Origin: Laccaria trichodermophora
Lineage: Eukaryota > Basidiomycota > Agaricomycetes > Agaricales > Hydnangiaceae
Reading direction: 5' to 3'
Length of the DNA: 64,000 nt
NCBI GenBank assembly: GCA_018417955.1
Contig: JACTVC010000017.1
Coordinates: 1,054,001 to 1,118,000, forward strand
The notes beneath the pieces were generated by a model, which was not told the DNA's origin, ran no database searches, and saw only the letters and a program-made list of their open reading frames with translations. This document shows, in pieces, positions 41,970 to 53,744 of the stretch (the first letter of the stretch is position 1; every line of letters begins with the position of its first letter). A program made the translations under genes and the position numbers.

Positions 41970-43220
41970 ATGGACGACAACTCCAACCAGGCAGGCCCGT
42001 CTAATACTGGTACGAAGCGGTTTGTCGTCCATAGGTTTGCTTTTCTTCTCTTGTGCGCTTTTAATTATGGCACTGACGTGCTTACAACAGCTCAGATGTG
42101 ATCCAGGACATGCGAGTCAACGTCTCTGAAGAGAACTCTCAAAAAGTGATTTGGTACAAAGTCTGCACTTTCTTCCGTCTCTTCTCTTCTTTAACCTGAT
42201 AATAACGCAAGGAAAGGTTCTTGGGCGATAACGAGATCATCGAGAACCTCGTCGTACGCACCCCATATTTCGAATTGCAACCAACTATTTACACTCATCC
42301 GACAGCACAACCCAACATCAACCATCTGCTGGACGATCCACCGTCCAAAGCGGGGGTGGTACATCCGCATTCGGGCGCCCTCCTTTCCCCCAGGGGTGTT
42401 TATACCATTGACGCCTCTACCATTAACATCACCCTACCACGTCGACGCGTCCCTATCCTTCAAATCACGCACTTCCCTGCCCATGTATCGGCCAGAATTA
42501 ACGCACCACAACGACGATAGCACAGCAAGCATCCATTCCTACCCCCCAACACCTTCCGTCGTCATCCGCCCACCTTCCCCCGCAGGCCCCTCATCCTCCT
42601 CATCATCATCACGCAAAAAGTCAAGTAAAACAACCCAAATAAGCACATTCATCCTCTCCCCATCCACAACCCCACCAACAACCGCCCAACCCAACACGTC
42701 CTTCTTCCTACGCGCACTGTCCGTGCTCAGATCACATGCACCAGCCCACTCAAATTCGTTCACTCTGTCTCGCGTGCCTCCGAGTCAACCATCTGGGTCT
42801 GGATCGGGGTCGGGGACACCACACTCCCCACCACCACCCTACGCATCCACCGTCCCGCTAGCAATAGCAGCGTCCGCATCGACAGTCCCCCTTGTCCAAT
42901 CACCCACCGAATCCGCTCTTAACATCCAAATTCAAACTCAAGCCCTACCAACGGCGCCCCCGCCCCTTCACTCGCCCCTCCTAACATTCCACGATCAAAC
43001 CCCCGTTCTGACCGTCCGGTCCCTCACTGGGCTCTTTGAGATTGACAGAGCGGAGGAGAGGGCGTTAGGTGTTGACACGAGTTTTTGGATCGCTGTTGGG
43101 TTGACGTATTTGGAGTTTTTGGAGGAGAGGGAGGTATGTGGTTTTGTACTTCTTTTGTTCATTTGTGGGCTGGAGCTGATGGGGTTCTGTTAGAGTTATC
43201 TTGCAGCATTGAGCGATTGA
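41970..43220 (+). CDS. conserved-looking protein of unknown function
   Basis: The start MDDNSNQAGPSN is followed by introns near 42010-42090 and 42147-42212. A long exon reads ...GWYIRIRAPSFPPGVFIPLTP...SPYHVDASLSF, then a Ser/Pro/Thr-rich low-complexity stretch, then SLTGLFEIDRAEERALGVDTSFWIAVGLTYLEFLEERE. A last exon at 43194-43220 adds SYLAALSD. The two ends look structured; the middle looks disordered. I do not recognise the family. It shares a 37-base divergent spacer with COQ8, so the two probably use one promoter region. Exon borders before 42200 are tentative. Confidence 0.55.
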
Positions 43221-43352
43221 TTACCGCATTTCGGACTTGTCTTTTTTTTTTTTCGTTACAGCTTGCATAATTCCGTGAATATCATCCAATAGGTTAGCCC
43301 AGATATTTGCGGGATATGTGAAAGTGTACAATTATGGTAGGTATGTCACCTC

Positions 43353-46300
43353 TTAAGGGAAGGATGACGCAGACGACTGTGAAGAAGAGAAAGAGGGGGA
43401 AATGCATATCACGTCAGAGTACCACCACCCTCGCCCATGACCTCTGTCAATCTTAAAACGCCTGAGCAAAGAATTCCACGCCTCCACGGAGAAAACATCC
43501 TTTCGTCCATGAATCTGCCTCGGGAACATCGCCGCGCCCCCAAGCTTTGACATATGCACATCCAGTGCCCTCACAAGCCCCGCCGCCTTGGCCATCGGTA
43601 CCGGACACACAACATCCAGCGCCGGGATGTCGCTCGAGGAAGAAAACAGTCTGATCATTCCCTCTATACACACTTTGACCCTCTTCCTATGCGTTTCTCC
43701 CCACAGTAGCCTATACCTTTCTCCCCGCGATACCCTATATCTTTCTCCCCGTGATAGCCTATACCTTTCTCCCCGCGATAGCCTATATGTTTCTCCCCGC
43801 GATAGCCATCCTTCAAGTGCTTCAAAGAGCCCGCCCGCAAGTTTGATGTGGTCGAGGTTGACGCCGAGGCCGAGGTTGGGTGGCTCTGAGTCGATGGGGT
43901 GCGTTGAGTGTCGAAGGTCGGGGGCTGGGGGTTGTTTGAGCAATTGACGCAGGAGAATCCATGCCATGACGACGTCTTCGGTGTGTAATATGTCTCGTGT
44001 GTGATGTGTGATGAGGAATTTGTTGACACAGAGTAAGGTTTGGAAAATGATTTTATTCGTGTTCAACTGGGCCGCGGCCCCAGTGGTGACTGACGGGGCC
44101 AGCAAAGGTTTTGACGCCAGATCGTGCAGGATCTCGGAAAGCCAGCGATAGAAGTGCGTGGGCACATCTTGCGTATTCAATATCCGGATCACCATCTCCA
44201 CATACCCCGTCTTCAGAACTGGGTGCCTGTCCTCGTACAATTTCAGATAATACGCGGTTATAATGTCCCGTTTTTGCACCTCATTCCGGGAGGACCAATC
44301 CATCGTTGCTCTGAACTCCATTCTGAACCTGGCGTGGTCTAGACTTCCTTCGAGATAGAGCTCGGATATCGTAGCTGCCGCAGCAGGAATGTCTAGCTCT
44401 GCGAGGGAGTGGTAGACGGGGAATATGGCCTTGACACTGTGTGCAAATGTCTTGTTTATCCATTGGAGGCCATGAACAACATCGTTGGATGCCCTGATCG
44501 TCATAAGTGTGCCCCAGGAGAGATCTTCGGCATCGCGAAGCCTGCGCCAGCGCATGTCATATGCAAGCCAGCTGTTGTCGTGTAGAGAATTCAGAATCCT
44601 TGAGGAAGATCGGATTGAGAGAAGGTTTCCCCGTTTGATGGGCTTGCCAGTGGTCAGCAACATGTAGCAGTGCAAAAAGTAATAGCAGAACCAGCACCCA
44701 GCGCGATAGAAGAGCCACGACTGCGGGGATTTGTAAGGACACTGAGGAACGCGGAGATGCTTGTCCCTTGTTAAGTGTTGCAGGGCGGGGAGGGCTGTGG
44801 TTGCTATTAAGAAGAACATGACCATCCCAACTACTGCAGAGACACATGCTGCCACGGGGGTGTTGATCGACCAAAGGAGGTCGAGGAGACCAATGAAGAA
44901 GAGGACGAGGGATAATTGGAGGAGGAGGGGGAGAATGGAGAGGATGCCGGGGACGTGCCATTTCGTCAGCCCCTCGTATCGCATTTGGCGAAGGGCCACG
45001 GCCTCTTTGTGAGGGACGGTTGCATCGCGTTGGAATTCTCGAAGCCACTGGAGGCACAGGATACCGACTAGCACAGTTGTCAGGCTGACTGTGAGACTGA
45101 GGAACCATACTACGTTGATCCGGATTTGAGCTTGAGTGACGGTGAATTCTGGGATGGCAAGGGATGGTGGTAAAGGATTGGTAGAGTTTGCCGTTTGTGT
45201 TGCGATGAAGCTGAGAAGTCGGGCTGATGAATCCGCAGATTGTTCGGCTAGCCATTGATAGGATTGTGTAGTGAAAGCGGTCACAACTCCTGAGAAGAGA
45301 CCAGCCTGTTCTGTGTCAGTTCAGCAGCAAACAGGCTGGGCATCATAGACGTACGAAGATCAACAATTTATCCACCTCATCTCTCCAGGCGTCGCACATT
45401 TCGTTGTCGTACTTCTCCACCATTGTATGGCAATTCTGCCACCCATCCCCATCCTTTGGTATATCATAGTGCCGTGTATCGCCACACCGCCATGGTTTCT
45501 CACCCATCTAAAGAGGTTTTCAGTATGGTATGTAAGATGCATGAGCCGGCGAACCTGGTCCTTGACCTCAGCCTCCGAAGGGAGAAACGGAGGGTGTGGA
45601 TTAAATAGCCTACTTCGGCTCGAAGAAGACCAAGAAGACCTTCTTTCTCTACTTTGCCTCGAAGAAGCCTAGAAATTGTCTGAAAAGTCAAAAAGGCAAG
45701 TAGAGATCTTGCTATTGAGAGGACCGACGTAATCGTAAGGACCGTCTGCAGGCGAAGCTTGATTAGAAGGCCTATGCCGCCTCGGAGGAGGGCCCCTTCG
45801 CCTCGAAGAAGGGCTACTTCGCCTTGAAGATCTACTTCGCCTGAAAGAAGAGCTACTTCGCCTTGAAGAAGATCTACATCGCCTGAAAGAAGGGCTACTT
45901 CGCCTTGAAGAAGATCTACTTCGCCTGAAAGAAGGAACCCCATGCTTTGGTATATCATAGTGCCCACACCGCCACGGTTTCTCACCCATCTAGAAAGGTT
46001 TTCAGTATGGTATGTAAGATGCATGAGCCGGCGAACCTGATCCTTGACCTCCGCCTCCGAAGGGAGAAATAGAGGGTGTGGATTAAATAGCCTACTTCGG
46101 CTCGGAGAAGACCAAGAAGACCCTCTTTCTCTACTTCGCCTCGAAGAAGCCTAGAAATTGTCTGAAAAGTCAAAAAGGCAAGTAGAGATCTTGCTACTAA
46201 GAGGACCGACGTAATCATAAGGACCGTCTGCAGGCGAAGCCTGATTAGAAGGCCTATTTTGCCTTGAAGAAGGGCTACTTCCCCTCAAAGAAGAGCTACT

Positions 46301-46519
46301 TTGAGCCTAGAAATTGTTTTTAAAGTCAAAAGGGCGAGTAGAGATCTTGCTACTCAGAAAACCGACGTAATCGTAAGGACCGTCTGCAGGCGAAGGCTGA
46401 TCGATGTTAAATCGACCAGTGACCTCCTCAGTTGGATTCCAGTCTCCACGGGCATAATCTTTCCCGACTTGAGTGGCATCGGAGACCTGTCTTTCCAGGT
46501 CAGGACTAGAGGCGGACAT
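43353..46519 (-). CDS. DUF6535 membrane protein, paralogue 1
   Basis: A first exon (46519 down to about 46370) begins MSASSPDLERQVSDATQVG. Middle exons encode MGEKPWRCGDTRHYDIPKD (ATG at 45507). The main exon at 45310-43353 starts AGLFSGVVTAFTTQSYQWL, the hallmark of DUF6535. It has three further membrane segments (VVWFLSLTVSLTTVLVGIL, ILSILPLLLQLSLVLFFIGL, AACVSAVVGMVMFFLIATT). A soluble helical C-terminal part of about 450 residues includes five 24-base repeats (LSRGERYR units) at 43690-43806. The function of DUF6535 proteins is unknown; they are expanded in mushrooms. How exons are joined across the tandem duplication at 45490-46303 is unclear, so the N-terminal splicing may be disturbed. 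Confidence 0.7.
43690..43806 (-). repeat. 24-bp coding minisatellite in DUF6535 paralogue 1
   Basis: About five head-to-tail units of the form CTATCGCGGGGAGAAAGGTATAGG, an 8-residue step (LSRGERYR). Paralogue 2 has a single unit at the same place (GWLSRGEETD), so the array expanded after duplication. Confidence 0.85.
45490..46303. repeat. tandem duplication of DUF6535 5' exons with minisatellite
   Basis: 45490-45780 and 45955-46250 are near-identical, a period of about 465 bases. Each unit contains the MGEKPWRCG exon start, the next intron and the preceding small exon. Between them, 45780-45940 is a minisatellite built of 21-base units of the type CTACTTCGCCTTGAAGAAGAT. In the upstream unit the MGEKPWRCG frame runs straight into the minisatellite (Arg/Ser-rich FRRSRSSSRRSS). 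A single-copy version is present in paralogue 2 at 49320-49560. Confidence 0.8.
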
Positions 46520-47401
46520 GAGAGCGATGCGGTTCACGAGGTGAATAAATCTATAGGAAGGGCGTGAAAATGAAGAATTATATCGATTTGAGGAGAACTT
46601 GAAGAACGCCAGCTTTCTTGGAGGCGTTGGGGACTGCGGTGAGGGAGAGATTCTGGCCGTTGACGCCTATATTACTTATCTTCGCACTGCCCCCATTCCC
46701 ATTGCCAGTCGCGAGGTTACAACGCGGCTTCAAGCAATCAGATTGCATGCGGTAGTGGTGAGTCGAACATGATGCACGGCGGCAGGTGGTCACCGAGTTA
46801 TGGGCCTTGTTGAATTTTAACAGTGTTAGCGAGAGTCAGCGAGATAACATTGCGAGCAACTAGACAAAACAAGTCACAATACCTTTCCATCGATCCGTCT
46901 GATGTTACTCCCCAGATGGGTGCCTGCCCCATTTTTAAATGGTAGATAGGGAGAGGATATATTTCACAAATTTTCATAGCAATCTGTCAAGTTTCTAACA
47001 AGATACCAAGAGCACGTCCGTGAAAAGTTATGTTTGCGCCTACTTATAATTACTTCCATATGCTCAGAGCCACAAATGACATTGTCAAAGCACTTCCCAG
47101 TCTAAGTATTCAAGTGGAGTCAATAGGTTAGCCCTCCTTCAAGAAATTCCAACATACCAGCCTTCACTTGAAGGAGAGGATGTTATGCAGAGTTGTTATC
47201 TTAAGTGATAAGATATTTGCAGGACATGTGAAAGTGTACTACAATTACACATAGGTATGTAGAGACGTCACCTTTTAGGGGGAAAAAATCCAGTGTTTTA
47301 ACGGCTGTGAAGAAGGGAATGACTCAGAGAGGGAAAAAAAGTCCGTATGTGGTTCTGAAACATGTTCACGGTTGTCGTGATCTCACAACAGAGTACCGCC
47401 C
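46520..47401. other. spacer between the DUF6535 paralogues
   Basis: 46600-46745 resembles 49745-49880, the upstream flank of paralogue 2. 47120-47270 resembles the downstream flank of paralogue 1 (43281-43340). In 47145-47218 there is an extra segment of about 75 bases absent from paralogue 1. No separate gene. Confidence 0.55.
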
Positions 47402-49670
47402 TCACCCATCACCTCCTTCAATACCCTCAAACCGACTGACGAAAGAATCCCACTCCCCAACCTCATAAGTTTCATCCCAATCATGCCTCTTCCTATTCAA
47501 CACCACCACCACACCCCCCAGCCATGACATATGCACATCCAGTGCCCTCACAAGCCCCGCCGCCTTGGCCATCTGTACCGGATACACAGCATCCAGCGCC
47601 GCGATGTCGATCGAGGAAGAAAACAGCTCAATCATTCCCCCCGCACACACCTTGACCCTCTCCCACATATCCGTTTCTTCTCCCCGCGATAGCCATCCTT
47701 CAAGTACTTCAAAGAGCCCGCCGGCAAGTTTGATGTGGTCGAAATTGGGTGGCTCTGAGTCAATGGGGTGCGTTGATTGTCGAAGGTTGGGAGGTGGGGA
47801 TGGGGGTAGTGTGAGCAATCGGCGGAGGAGAATCCATGTACTGACGACATCATCGGTGCGTAACCTGTCTCGTGTGATGAGGAATTTAACGCAGAGTAAG
47901 GTTTGGATAGTGATTTCATTCGTATTCAACTGGGCCGTGACCCCAATGGTGACTGACGGGGCCGGCAAAGGTTCCAACGGCAGATCCAACAGGATATGGA
48001 AAAGCCAGCCATCAAATGACTCGGGTACATCTTGTGTACTCAATATCCGGATCACTGTCTCCACATACGCCGTCTTCAGAACTGGTGCCTGTCCTGGTAC
48101 AATTTCAGATAATATGCGGCTATAATGTCCCGATTCTCATTCCGGGAGGACTGATCATCCATCAATGCGTTGAACGAGGAGTGGTTGAAAAACCTGGTGG
48201 TGTCACTTCCCTCACGATAGAACTCGGATACTATAGCTGCCGCAGCAGGATTGTCTAGCTCTGCGAGGGAGTGGTAGACGGGGAATATGGCCTCGACGCT
48301 GTGTGCAAATGTCTTGTTTATCCAGCAGAGGCCATGAACAATATCGTCAGAATCCCGGATCGTCGGGGAACTGATCCAGAAGAGATGTTGGGCATCGCGA
48401 GCCTTGCGCCAGTGCTTGTCATATGCAAGCCAGCTGTTGTCGCATAAATGTTCCTGATGGTAGGGAAGTAAGGCTTCCAATTCGTTCAGCCAGAGGTAGC
48501 TGCGCAAAGGGAAGTAGAAGAGCCAGCGCACAACGCGATAGAAGAGCCACGACTGCGGGGATTTGAAAGGGCACTGAGGAACACGGAGATGTTTGTCCCT
48601 TGTCAAGGCCTGTTGCAGGAGAGGAAGGGCTGTGGTCGCTATCAAGAAGAGCATGACCATCCCAACTACTGCGGAGACATATGCTGCGACGGGGGTCTTG
48701 ACGGACCAAAGGAGGTCCAGGAGACCAATAAAGAAGAGGACGAGGGATAGTTGGAGGAGGAGGGGGAGAATAGAGAGGATGCCGGGGACGTGCCATTTCG
48801 TCAGCCCCTCGTATCGCATTTGGCGAAGGGCCACGGCGTCTTTGTGAGGGAGGGTTGCATCGCGGCGTTGGAATTCTCGAAGCCACTGGAGGCACAGGAT
48901 ACCGACTAGCACAGTTGTCAGGCTGACTGTGAGACTGAGGAACCATACTATATTGATCCGGATTTGAGCTTGAGTAACGGTGAATTTTGGGATGGCAAGG
49001 GATGGTGGTAACGGATGGGTAGAGTTTACCATTTGTGTTGCGATGAAGCCGAGAAGTCGGGCTGATGAATCCGCAGATTGTTCGGCTAGCCATTGATAGG
49101 ATTGTGTAGTGAAAGCGGTTACAACTCCTGAGAAGAGACCAGCCTGTTTTGTGTTAATTCAGCAGCAAACATGGGCATTATAAACGTACGAAAATCAACA
49201 ATTTATCCACCTCATCTCTCCAGGCGTCGCACATCTCCTTGTCGTGCTTCTCCACCATTTCGTTGCACTTCTGCCACCCATCCCCATTCTTTGGTATATC
49301 AAAGTGCCGTAGATCACCACACCGCCATGGTTTCTCGCCCATCTAGAGAGGCCTTGAGTATGGTATGTGGATGCATGAGCCGGCGAACCTGATCATTGAC
49401 CTCTGCATCCGAAGGGGTAAAGGGAGGGCGTGGATTGAAAGGCCTACTTCGCCTCGAAGAAGCCTAGAAATTGACAAGTCAAAAAGGCAAGTAGATCTTG
49501 CTACTGAGAGGACCGACGTAATCGGAAGGACCATCTTCAGGCGAGGCCTGATCGATGTTGAATCGAACAGTAACCTCCTCAGTTGAGTTCAAGTTTCCAG
49601 GGGCATAGTCTTCCCCGACCTCAGTGGTATCGGAGACCTGTCTTTCCAGGTCAGGACTAGAGGCGGACAT
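47402..49670 (-). pseudogene. DUF6535 membrane protein, paralogue 2, frameshifted
   Basis: The layout is as in paralogue 1: a first exon from ATG 49670 (MSASSPDLERQVSDTTEVG), a small exon (FNPRPPFTPSDAEVNDQ), an MGEKPWRCGD exon near 49340 and the main exon from about 49142. The four membrane segments are kept. At 48084-48085 one G is missing relative to paralogue 1 (AACTGGTG against AACTGGGTG). This ends the frame just after KLYQDRHQF, and the remaining 220 or so residues continue in another frame (METVIRILSTQDVPES...). The membrane part could still be made as a truncated protein. The call as pseudogene rests on this single base, which could be a sequencing error. Confidence 0.7.
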
Positions 49671-50183
49671 GAGGGCGGTACGGTTCACGAGGATAAATCT
49701 ATAGAAAGGGTGTGAAAGTGAGGAATTACATCAAGTTGAGGAGACGCGATTACCTTGGCCGGCTTTCTTGGAGACGTTGTGGACGACGGTGAGGGAGAGA
49801 TTCTGGGCCGTTGACGCCTATGTTATCTTCGCACTGCCCCCATTCCCACTGCCAGTCGCAGGGTTACAACGCATGCTAGGAATAAATGAATCAGGCTACA
49901 AATGAGCGCTGAGGTAGTTGGGCGTTCAGATAAGACGCGCTTAATGTGACCACTCTCTTGACCGTGTGATCGTGTGTGTCATGAGCCCCTAACACAGCAA
50001 CGAATATGGTGCAATACGTGGATAAGTTGGCTGCACCCAAGGTCGTTTATCCTTTCTGAGGTTTGAATCGAACCCTCTGCGTTCAATTTGAGGTGAGTAA
50101 GCTGCGACCAACGCAACTGCTCAGTCGAGAAGACCTTTCTCCCGATACGTTAAAGAAATCGTTCCGCTTCGCAGTTTTGGAAC
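49671..50183. other. upstream flank of DUF6535 paralogue 2
   Basis: No gene seen. 49745-49880 is the counterpart of 46600-46745. A GTTCGATTC-like word near 50070 looked like a tRNA T arm but has no matching stem. Confidence 0.5.
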
Positions 50184-50892
50184 TCAGATGAGACCCGAAG
50201 GTTTCCTCCAGGACCTCTCAACTTCGAAAGAAACTTGCCCCAGAGTGATTATCGGTTTGTTGACAATGGAAAGGGCTTCCAGCATCGGAACATCGCCCCC
50301 CACGAGGTCTTGGAAACGTGTAAAGGAGCCTTCCATTGCTTTGACGTCGACAGTCTTCCATCGGCAGCTAAAAGGGAGTATCTGCCTTGACAGAATGGGC
50401 ATTCCCTCACCGCCTCGCAGCGTGTTGCCCTTGCGCAGATGGATGCAAAAAATCGGATTCAGGCGTTGGAATGTGAAGACTTGCCCAAAGCCGTGGAGTT
50501 GGCAGAGCGATAGATCTCCGAACGCGGCCCAGCAAGAGGGAAGCTGCTCGAACGCTCACGTCGGCGTTAGGATGTGTAGTAAGACAATGAGCGAAGATCG
50601 CCCCCACCACATCGATAGGTAGTTGACGAAAAGGAGAGATAAGTGCTCGATGAGCCTCAGTCTCCTCTCTCAAAGCGACGCTGGTCGTAGTCGAGTTCAG
50701 CCGCTCGATTTCGGCATCCAAGGTGGATAAAGGTGTGAGTGATTCTGTTGAAAGGTTCTTGATATCAAGGACTTCTGCAGCCGAGGGGGAATAGTTGGTG
50801 TGGAGATGGGGTAGGATGGGGTGTCCTCCAACGATGTGGATGCTGAGACAAATCATACCCGCATTGCCAATTTGAATGGTTTTTTGGGTCAA
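50184..50892 (-). pseudogene. F-box protein remnant
   Basis: The 5' part (50892 to 50407) has the usual mushroom F-box layout: a coiled start (LDAEIERLNSTTTSVALREE), then ALISPFRQLPIDVVGAIFAHCL and LLLGRV-RRSIALPTPRLWASLHIP. The normal CSSWR-type link between RV and IAL is missing. Near 50405 the frame is lost. Matching sequence (FSCRWKTVDVKAMEGSFTRFQDL) continues in another frame to 50184 and then stops, far short of the family's usual length. It is therefore a truncated, frameshifted copy. Confidence 0.7.
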
Positions 50893-51058
50893 CCAGTCAT
50901 TCGGTCAGGACTCACTACATAGACCCAATTTTGATCATAAGCGAGTGAGTGAGTGAGGGTGATCGTGGATTCTAATTAGCAGTAAACATGATAAATGACG
51001 ATGCAGTATGTAAATACGACGAGGGGGGAACAAGAAAAAAAAAACTAAAAATCAACGA

Positions 51059-52028
51059 CTAATAACCGCCCGCTTTTTTCGTGTAGTTGTCCCTGTTATA
51101 TTCCCCGTTCCCTCCTGACCTCCCATACGTCCGCACGGGCTGGCGGGGCTTGGCGTAGTTCAAAGAGAGCCTCGCACCATTGGGAGTTTCCACGCCCGCA
51201 ATCTTGTTCAGCGCCTCAGTGGCCACGGCGATGGACGAGAACTCGACAAAGCCGGTGGGTAAGTGTTCGCCTGACATGTTGTCGCGCACTATCCAACATC
51301 ACGTTCAGCACCAAAAAACGGAGGAAGGAAGAAAGAGGGGGCACGCACAGAAGAAAATACTCCTAATCTCAGACGCATACTCGCCAAACAATGCCCTCAG
51401 TCCCTGTTCCTCGCCAACAAAGCCAGAGAAGTAAAGCTTGTTAACGGGGGTGCCTGCGCGTTCCGCACCGTAGTCGACGCGGAGGTCACGGCCAGCGAGG
51501 TGGAAGGGCTCTTCCAATCCTGACTCGACGGCTGCGACGGCGTCGTCGAGGGACTCAAACTCAATGTGTCCGAAGCCTTTTGAGCGACCGTCTGGGCCTG
51601 TGCCTGTAAGTAGGAGTGAGTATGCGGTTGGAGGAGGTTGTGTAAGGAAAAGTGGGAAGAGTAAAGTGAGGGGGGTGTGAGCGAGGAAAAGAGAAAGAGC
51701 GAAGGAAAAAAGAAACGAAAAACGCACTCAATCGAATATTCGAAATAGGCCCATACGGTGAAAACTTCTCTCGAACCTCTTCCTCAGAAACAAAGAACGG
51801 GAGATTGCCAATCCACACCGTCTTAGCGGGTGGGTTTCTGGGTGGTGCAGAGGCAGTTTCGTACCGCTGCACGCGGGTCGTCGACAGGGCTCTTGACGCA
51901 CCCACTGTCACCGCACCAAACCTCATTTGCAGAGGCATGCGCATGACGGTGCTGGCAGGTCGGACAGCCACGGAACGAGCTGTAAGGAGCGCGAGGCGGG
52001 CTTGCATTCTGAGAGCGTTGGCAAACAT
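51059..52028 (-). CDS. mitochondrial RNA-binding protein with two RRM domains
   Basis: Three exons on the minus strand (about 51728-52028, 51352-51605 and 51059-51288) join in frame to about 260 residues. The start is rich in Arg, Ala, Ser and Val without acidic residues (MFANALRMQARLALLTARSVAVRP), a typical mitochondrial presequence. RRM1 has RNP2 TVWIGNLPF and RNP1 KGFGHIEF. RRM2 has KLYFSGF and TGFVEF. The tail is Gly/Arg/Tyr-rich (RTYGRSGGNGEYNRDNY). It likely binds mitochondrial mRNA or rRNA. It resembles nucleolin/Nsr1-like two-RRM proteins, but the presequence favours mitochondria. Confidence 0.85.
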
Positions 52029-52421
52029 TTTTTTGGGTTGAGTAGGAAGATGGAGGACGTGGAAGAAGGTGACACGAGTGAATCTGGTGAAGGACGCGGA
52101 AAAAAAAATGGTGTTGTCGGAAGGGTCATGTGACGTGCTGTTTTGGGAAGGTGGAACACACGCACGGACCTAGTGCGGCTTATCTTAGGGTCAAGTGTCT
52201 TCGCCTTCTTCAGAGACTGAAGCCGTATGTTTTATTCACTATTTATAAATTTTGAAACGGCACATGGGGTTGAAGGAATATCAAGCAAGAGAGCGAGAAC
52301 CTCATCGAGTCGTCAAACGATGTTTGCCATCTCGAGGGCAAATCGAAACCGCTGGAGGATAAAAGTACACCTTCAGCAAATCGAGCTCGTTAAATTCCAC
52401 CGAGAATCAAATCACCAATAA
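52029..52421. other. spacer, no gene seen
   Basis: Holds the promoter of the RRM gene and the 3' flank of the F-box gene. Nothing else is supported. Confidence 0.5.
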
Positions 52422-53744
52422 TCAGTCTATTGGATTTTTCGGATGTAGAAAGGGACAGGCATAAGACCACTCATCAACTAAAGCTTGTATTCTCTCTGCC
52501 AACTTAAACCGGCCTTCTACTAAATTCAGCCCATGTAACTTCCTGAGCATGGGCAGAACCCCAGGCAACTGCAATAAAAATTCAAAACGGCTTTCTGCGA
52601 CAAAATCATGGGGAAACAAACCTCAAATGGTCTCGACTCGTAGTTCCCAATCATGCTCGTACATCGATATTCAATGATTGCCGATTCGATCCTACCAAGC
52701 ACGATGTCGAAAGCAATTAATGCGATCTGTGATTTATTATCAGCCCCTTTACTCCAATGGGATACGTGTAAGTTGATACATACCTTATATGATGTTGCAT
52801 CCTCATCAGTTCCAGCTCTGTGCGCGACAATCGCATCAGCATGTTCCTCCAATTCACAAAAATATCTGACAATCTCCAGGCCTTGCACTAATCAGCATCT
52901 TTTCACCACCAAATAAAAAACAAAATAAGAACCCTACCATATCTAGCCAACCCAGCCTCAATCCAAATACTGTCCTCCAAAAGCCCCGTAACCAACGCCG
53001 GCACCACCGACTCACACAAAGTCATACTCTGCTGCAAAGCCGCAAATATCGCCGCATGCGAGCTCTTGAACATCTGCACGCTCCCCTGTACCGAGTTCTT
53101 CCTTATCGTCGTGCAGCTTAGATACAGCACATACGCGAGCACCAAAGGCCCCGTGGGACAGGTGATGTTCTGGAACGTCACTTGGCCCCACTCGGTGGGG
53201 TGTCGGAGTCGGGTGCTGATGGAGTGGAGGTATGTGAGGATTTGGGGGAGGGTTTTCAGGACTCTGGTGTTTCGAAGTTCAGTTTGACAGATTTAAACAT
53301 TGATTGAGGAGTAGGAGACTGACGATGCATGGTCGTCTACTGCATCCTCGCCTAGATCAACTGTTTGCTTTGCACATGGCATGTCAAAGGCTCTTCGGAG
53401 GGCTTGAAGGACTCTGGCGTTTCGGGTTTGACATACATATATGAACATAATCAAATTGAGGAGTGCGAGACTGACGATGAATGTTCGTCTACCGCCTCAG
53501 GCTCGCCTGGATCAGCCGTTTGCTTAACGCGTGGCATGTCAAACGCTTTTCGGACCACCTCCGTGGAGATCGCGCGGAATAACGGGGAGACTTGATGGAG
53601 GGTGGGTAGGACGTCCATGTCCCATGTCGTGTCCCCTGGAGAGACGCATATAGAGTGCACGCTATCTGCGATAACGAATGTTATGATCCTGTCAAAGAGC
53701 TCGTTAGGGAGGCGGGGGAGAGCGTTGGTTGTGGGAGAGGGCAT
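52422..53744 (-). CDS. F-box-like protein with a duplicated exon
   Basis: ATG at 53744 gives MPSPTTNALPRLPNELFDRIITFVI, the first helices of an F-box. Then HQVSPLFRAISTEVVRKAFDMPRVKQ follows. The next exon repeats this last part (RRAFDMPCAKQTVDLGEDAVDDHAS), as do its flanking introns, so one exon-intron unit of about 165 bases was duplicated. Later exons encode a helical body (TEWGQVTFQNITCPTGPLVLAYVLYLSC, IFAALQQSMTLCESVVPALV), ending LAERIQALVDEWSYACPFLHPKNPID. All six or so splices keep the frame: the last intron is 52567-52621 or close. F-box proteins recruit substrates to SCF ubiquitin ligases. The body matches no repeat family I recognise. Confidence 0.65.

Noticed and set aside
45669..45989. 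An Arg/Ser-rich protein encoded by the minisatellite.
   Set aside because: The frame is a product of the 21-base repeat running on from a duplicated exon; no evidence that it is a gene of its own.
50050..50135. A possible tRNA gene on the minus strand around GGGTTCGATTC.
   Set aside because: The bases on either side do not form a T stem, and no acceptor or anticodon stem fits.
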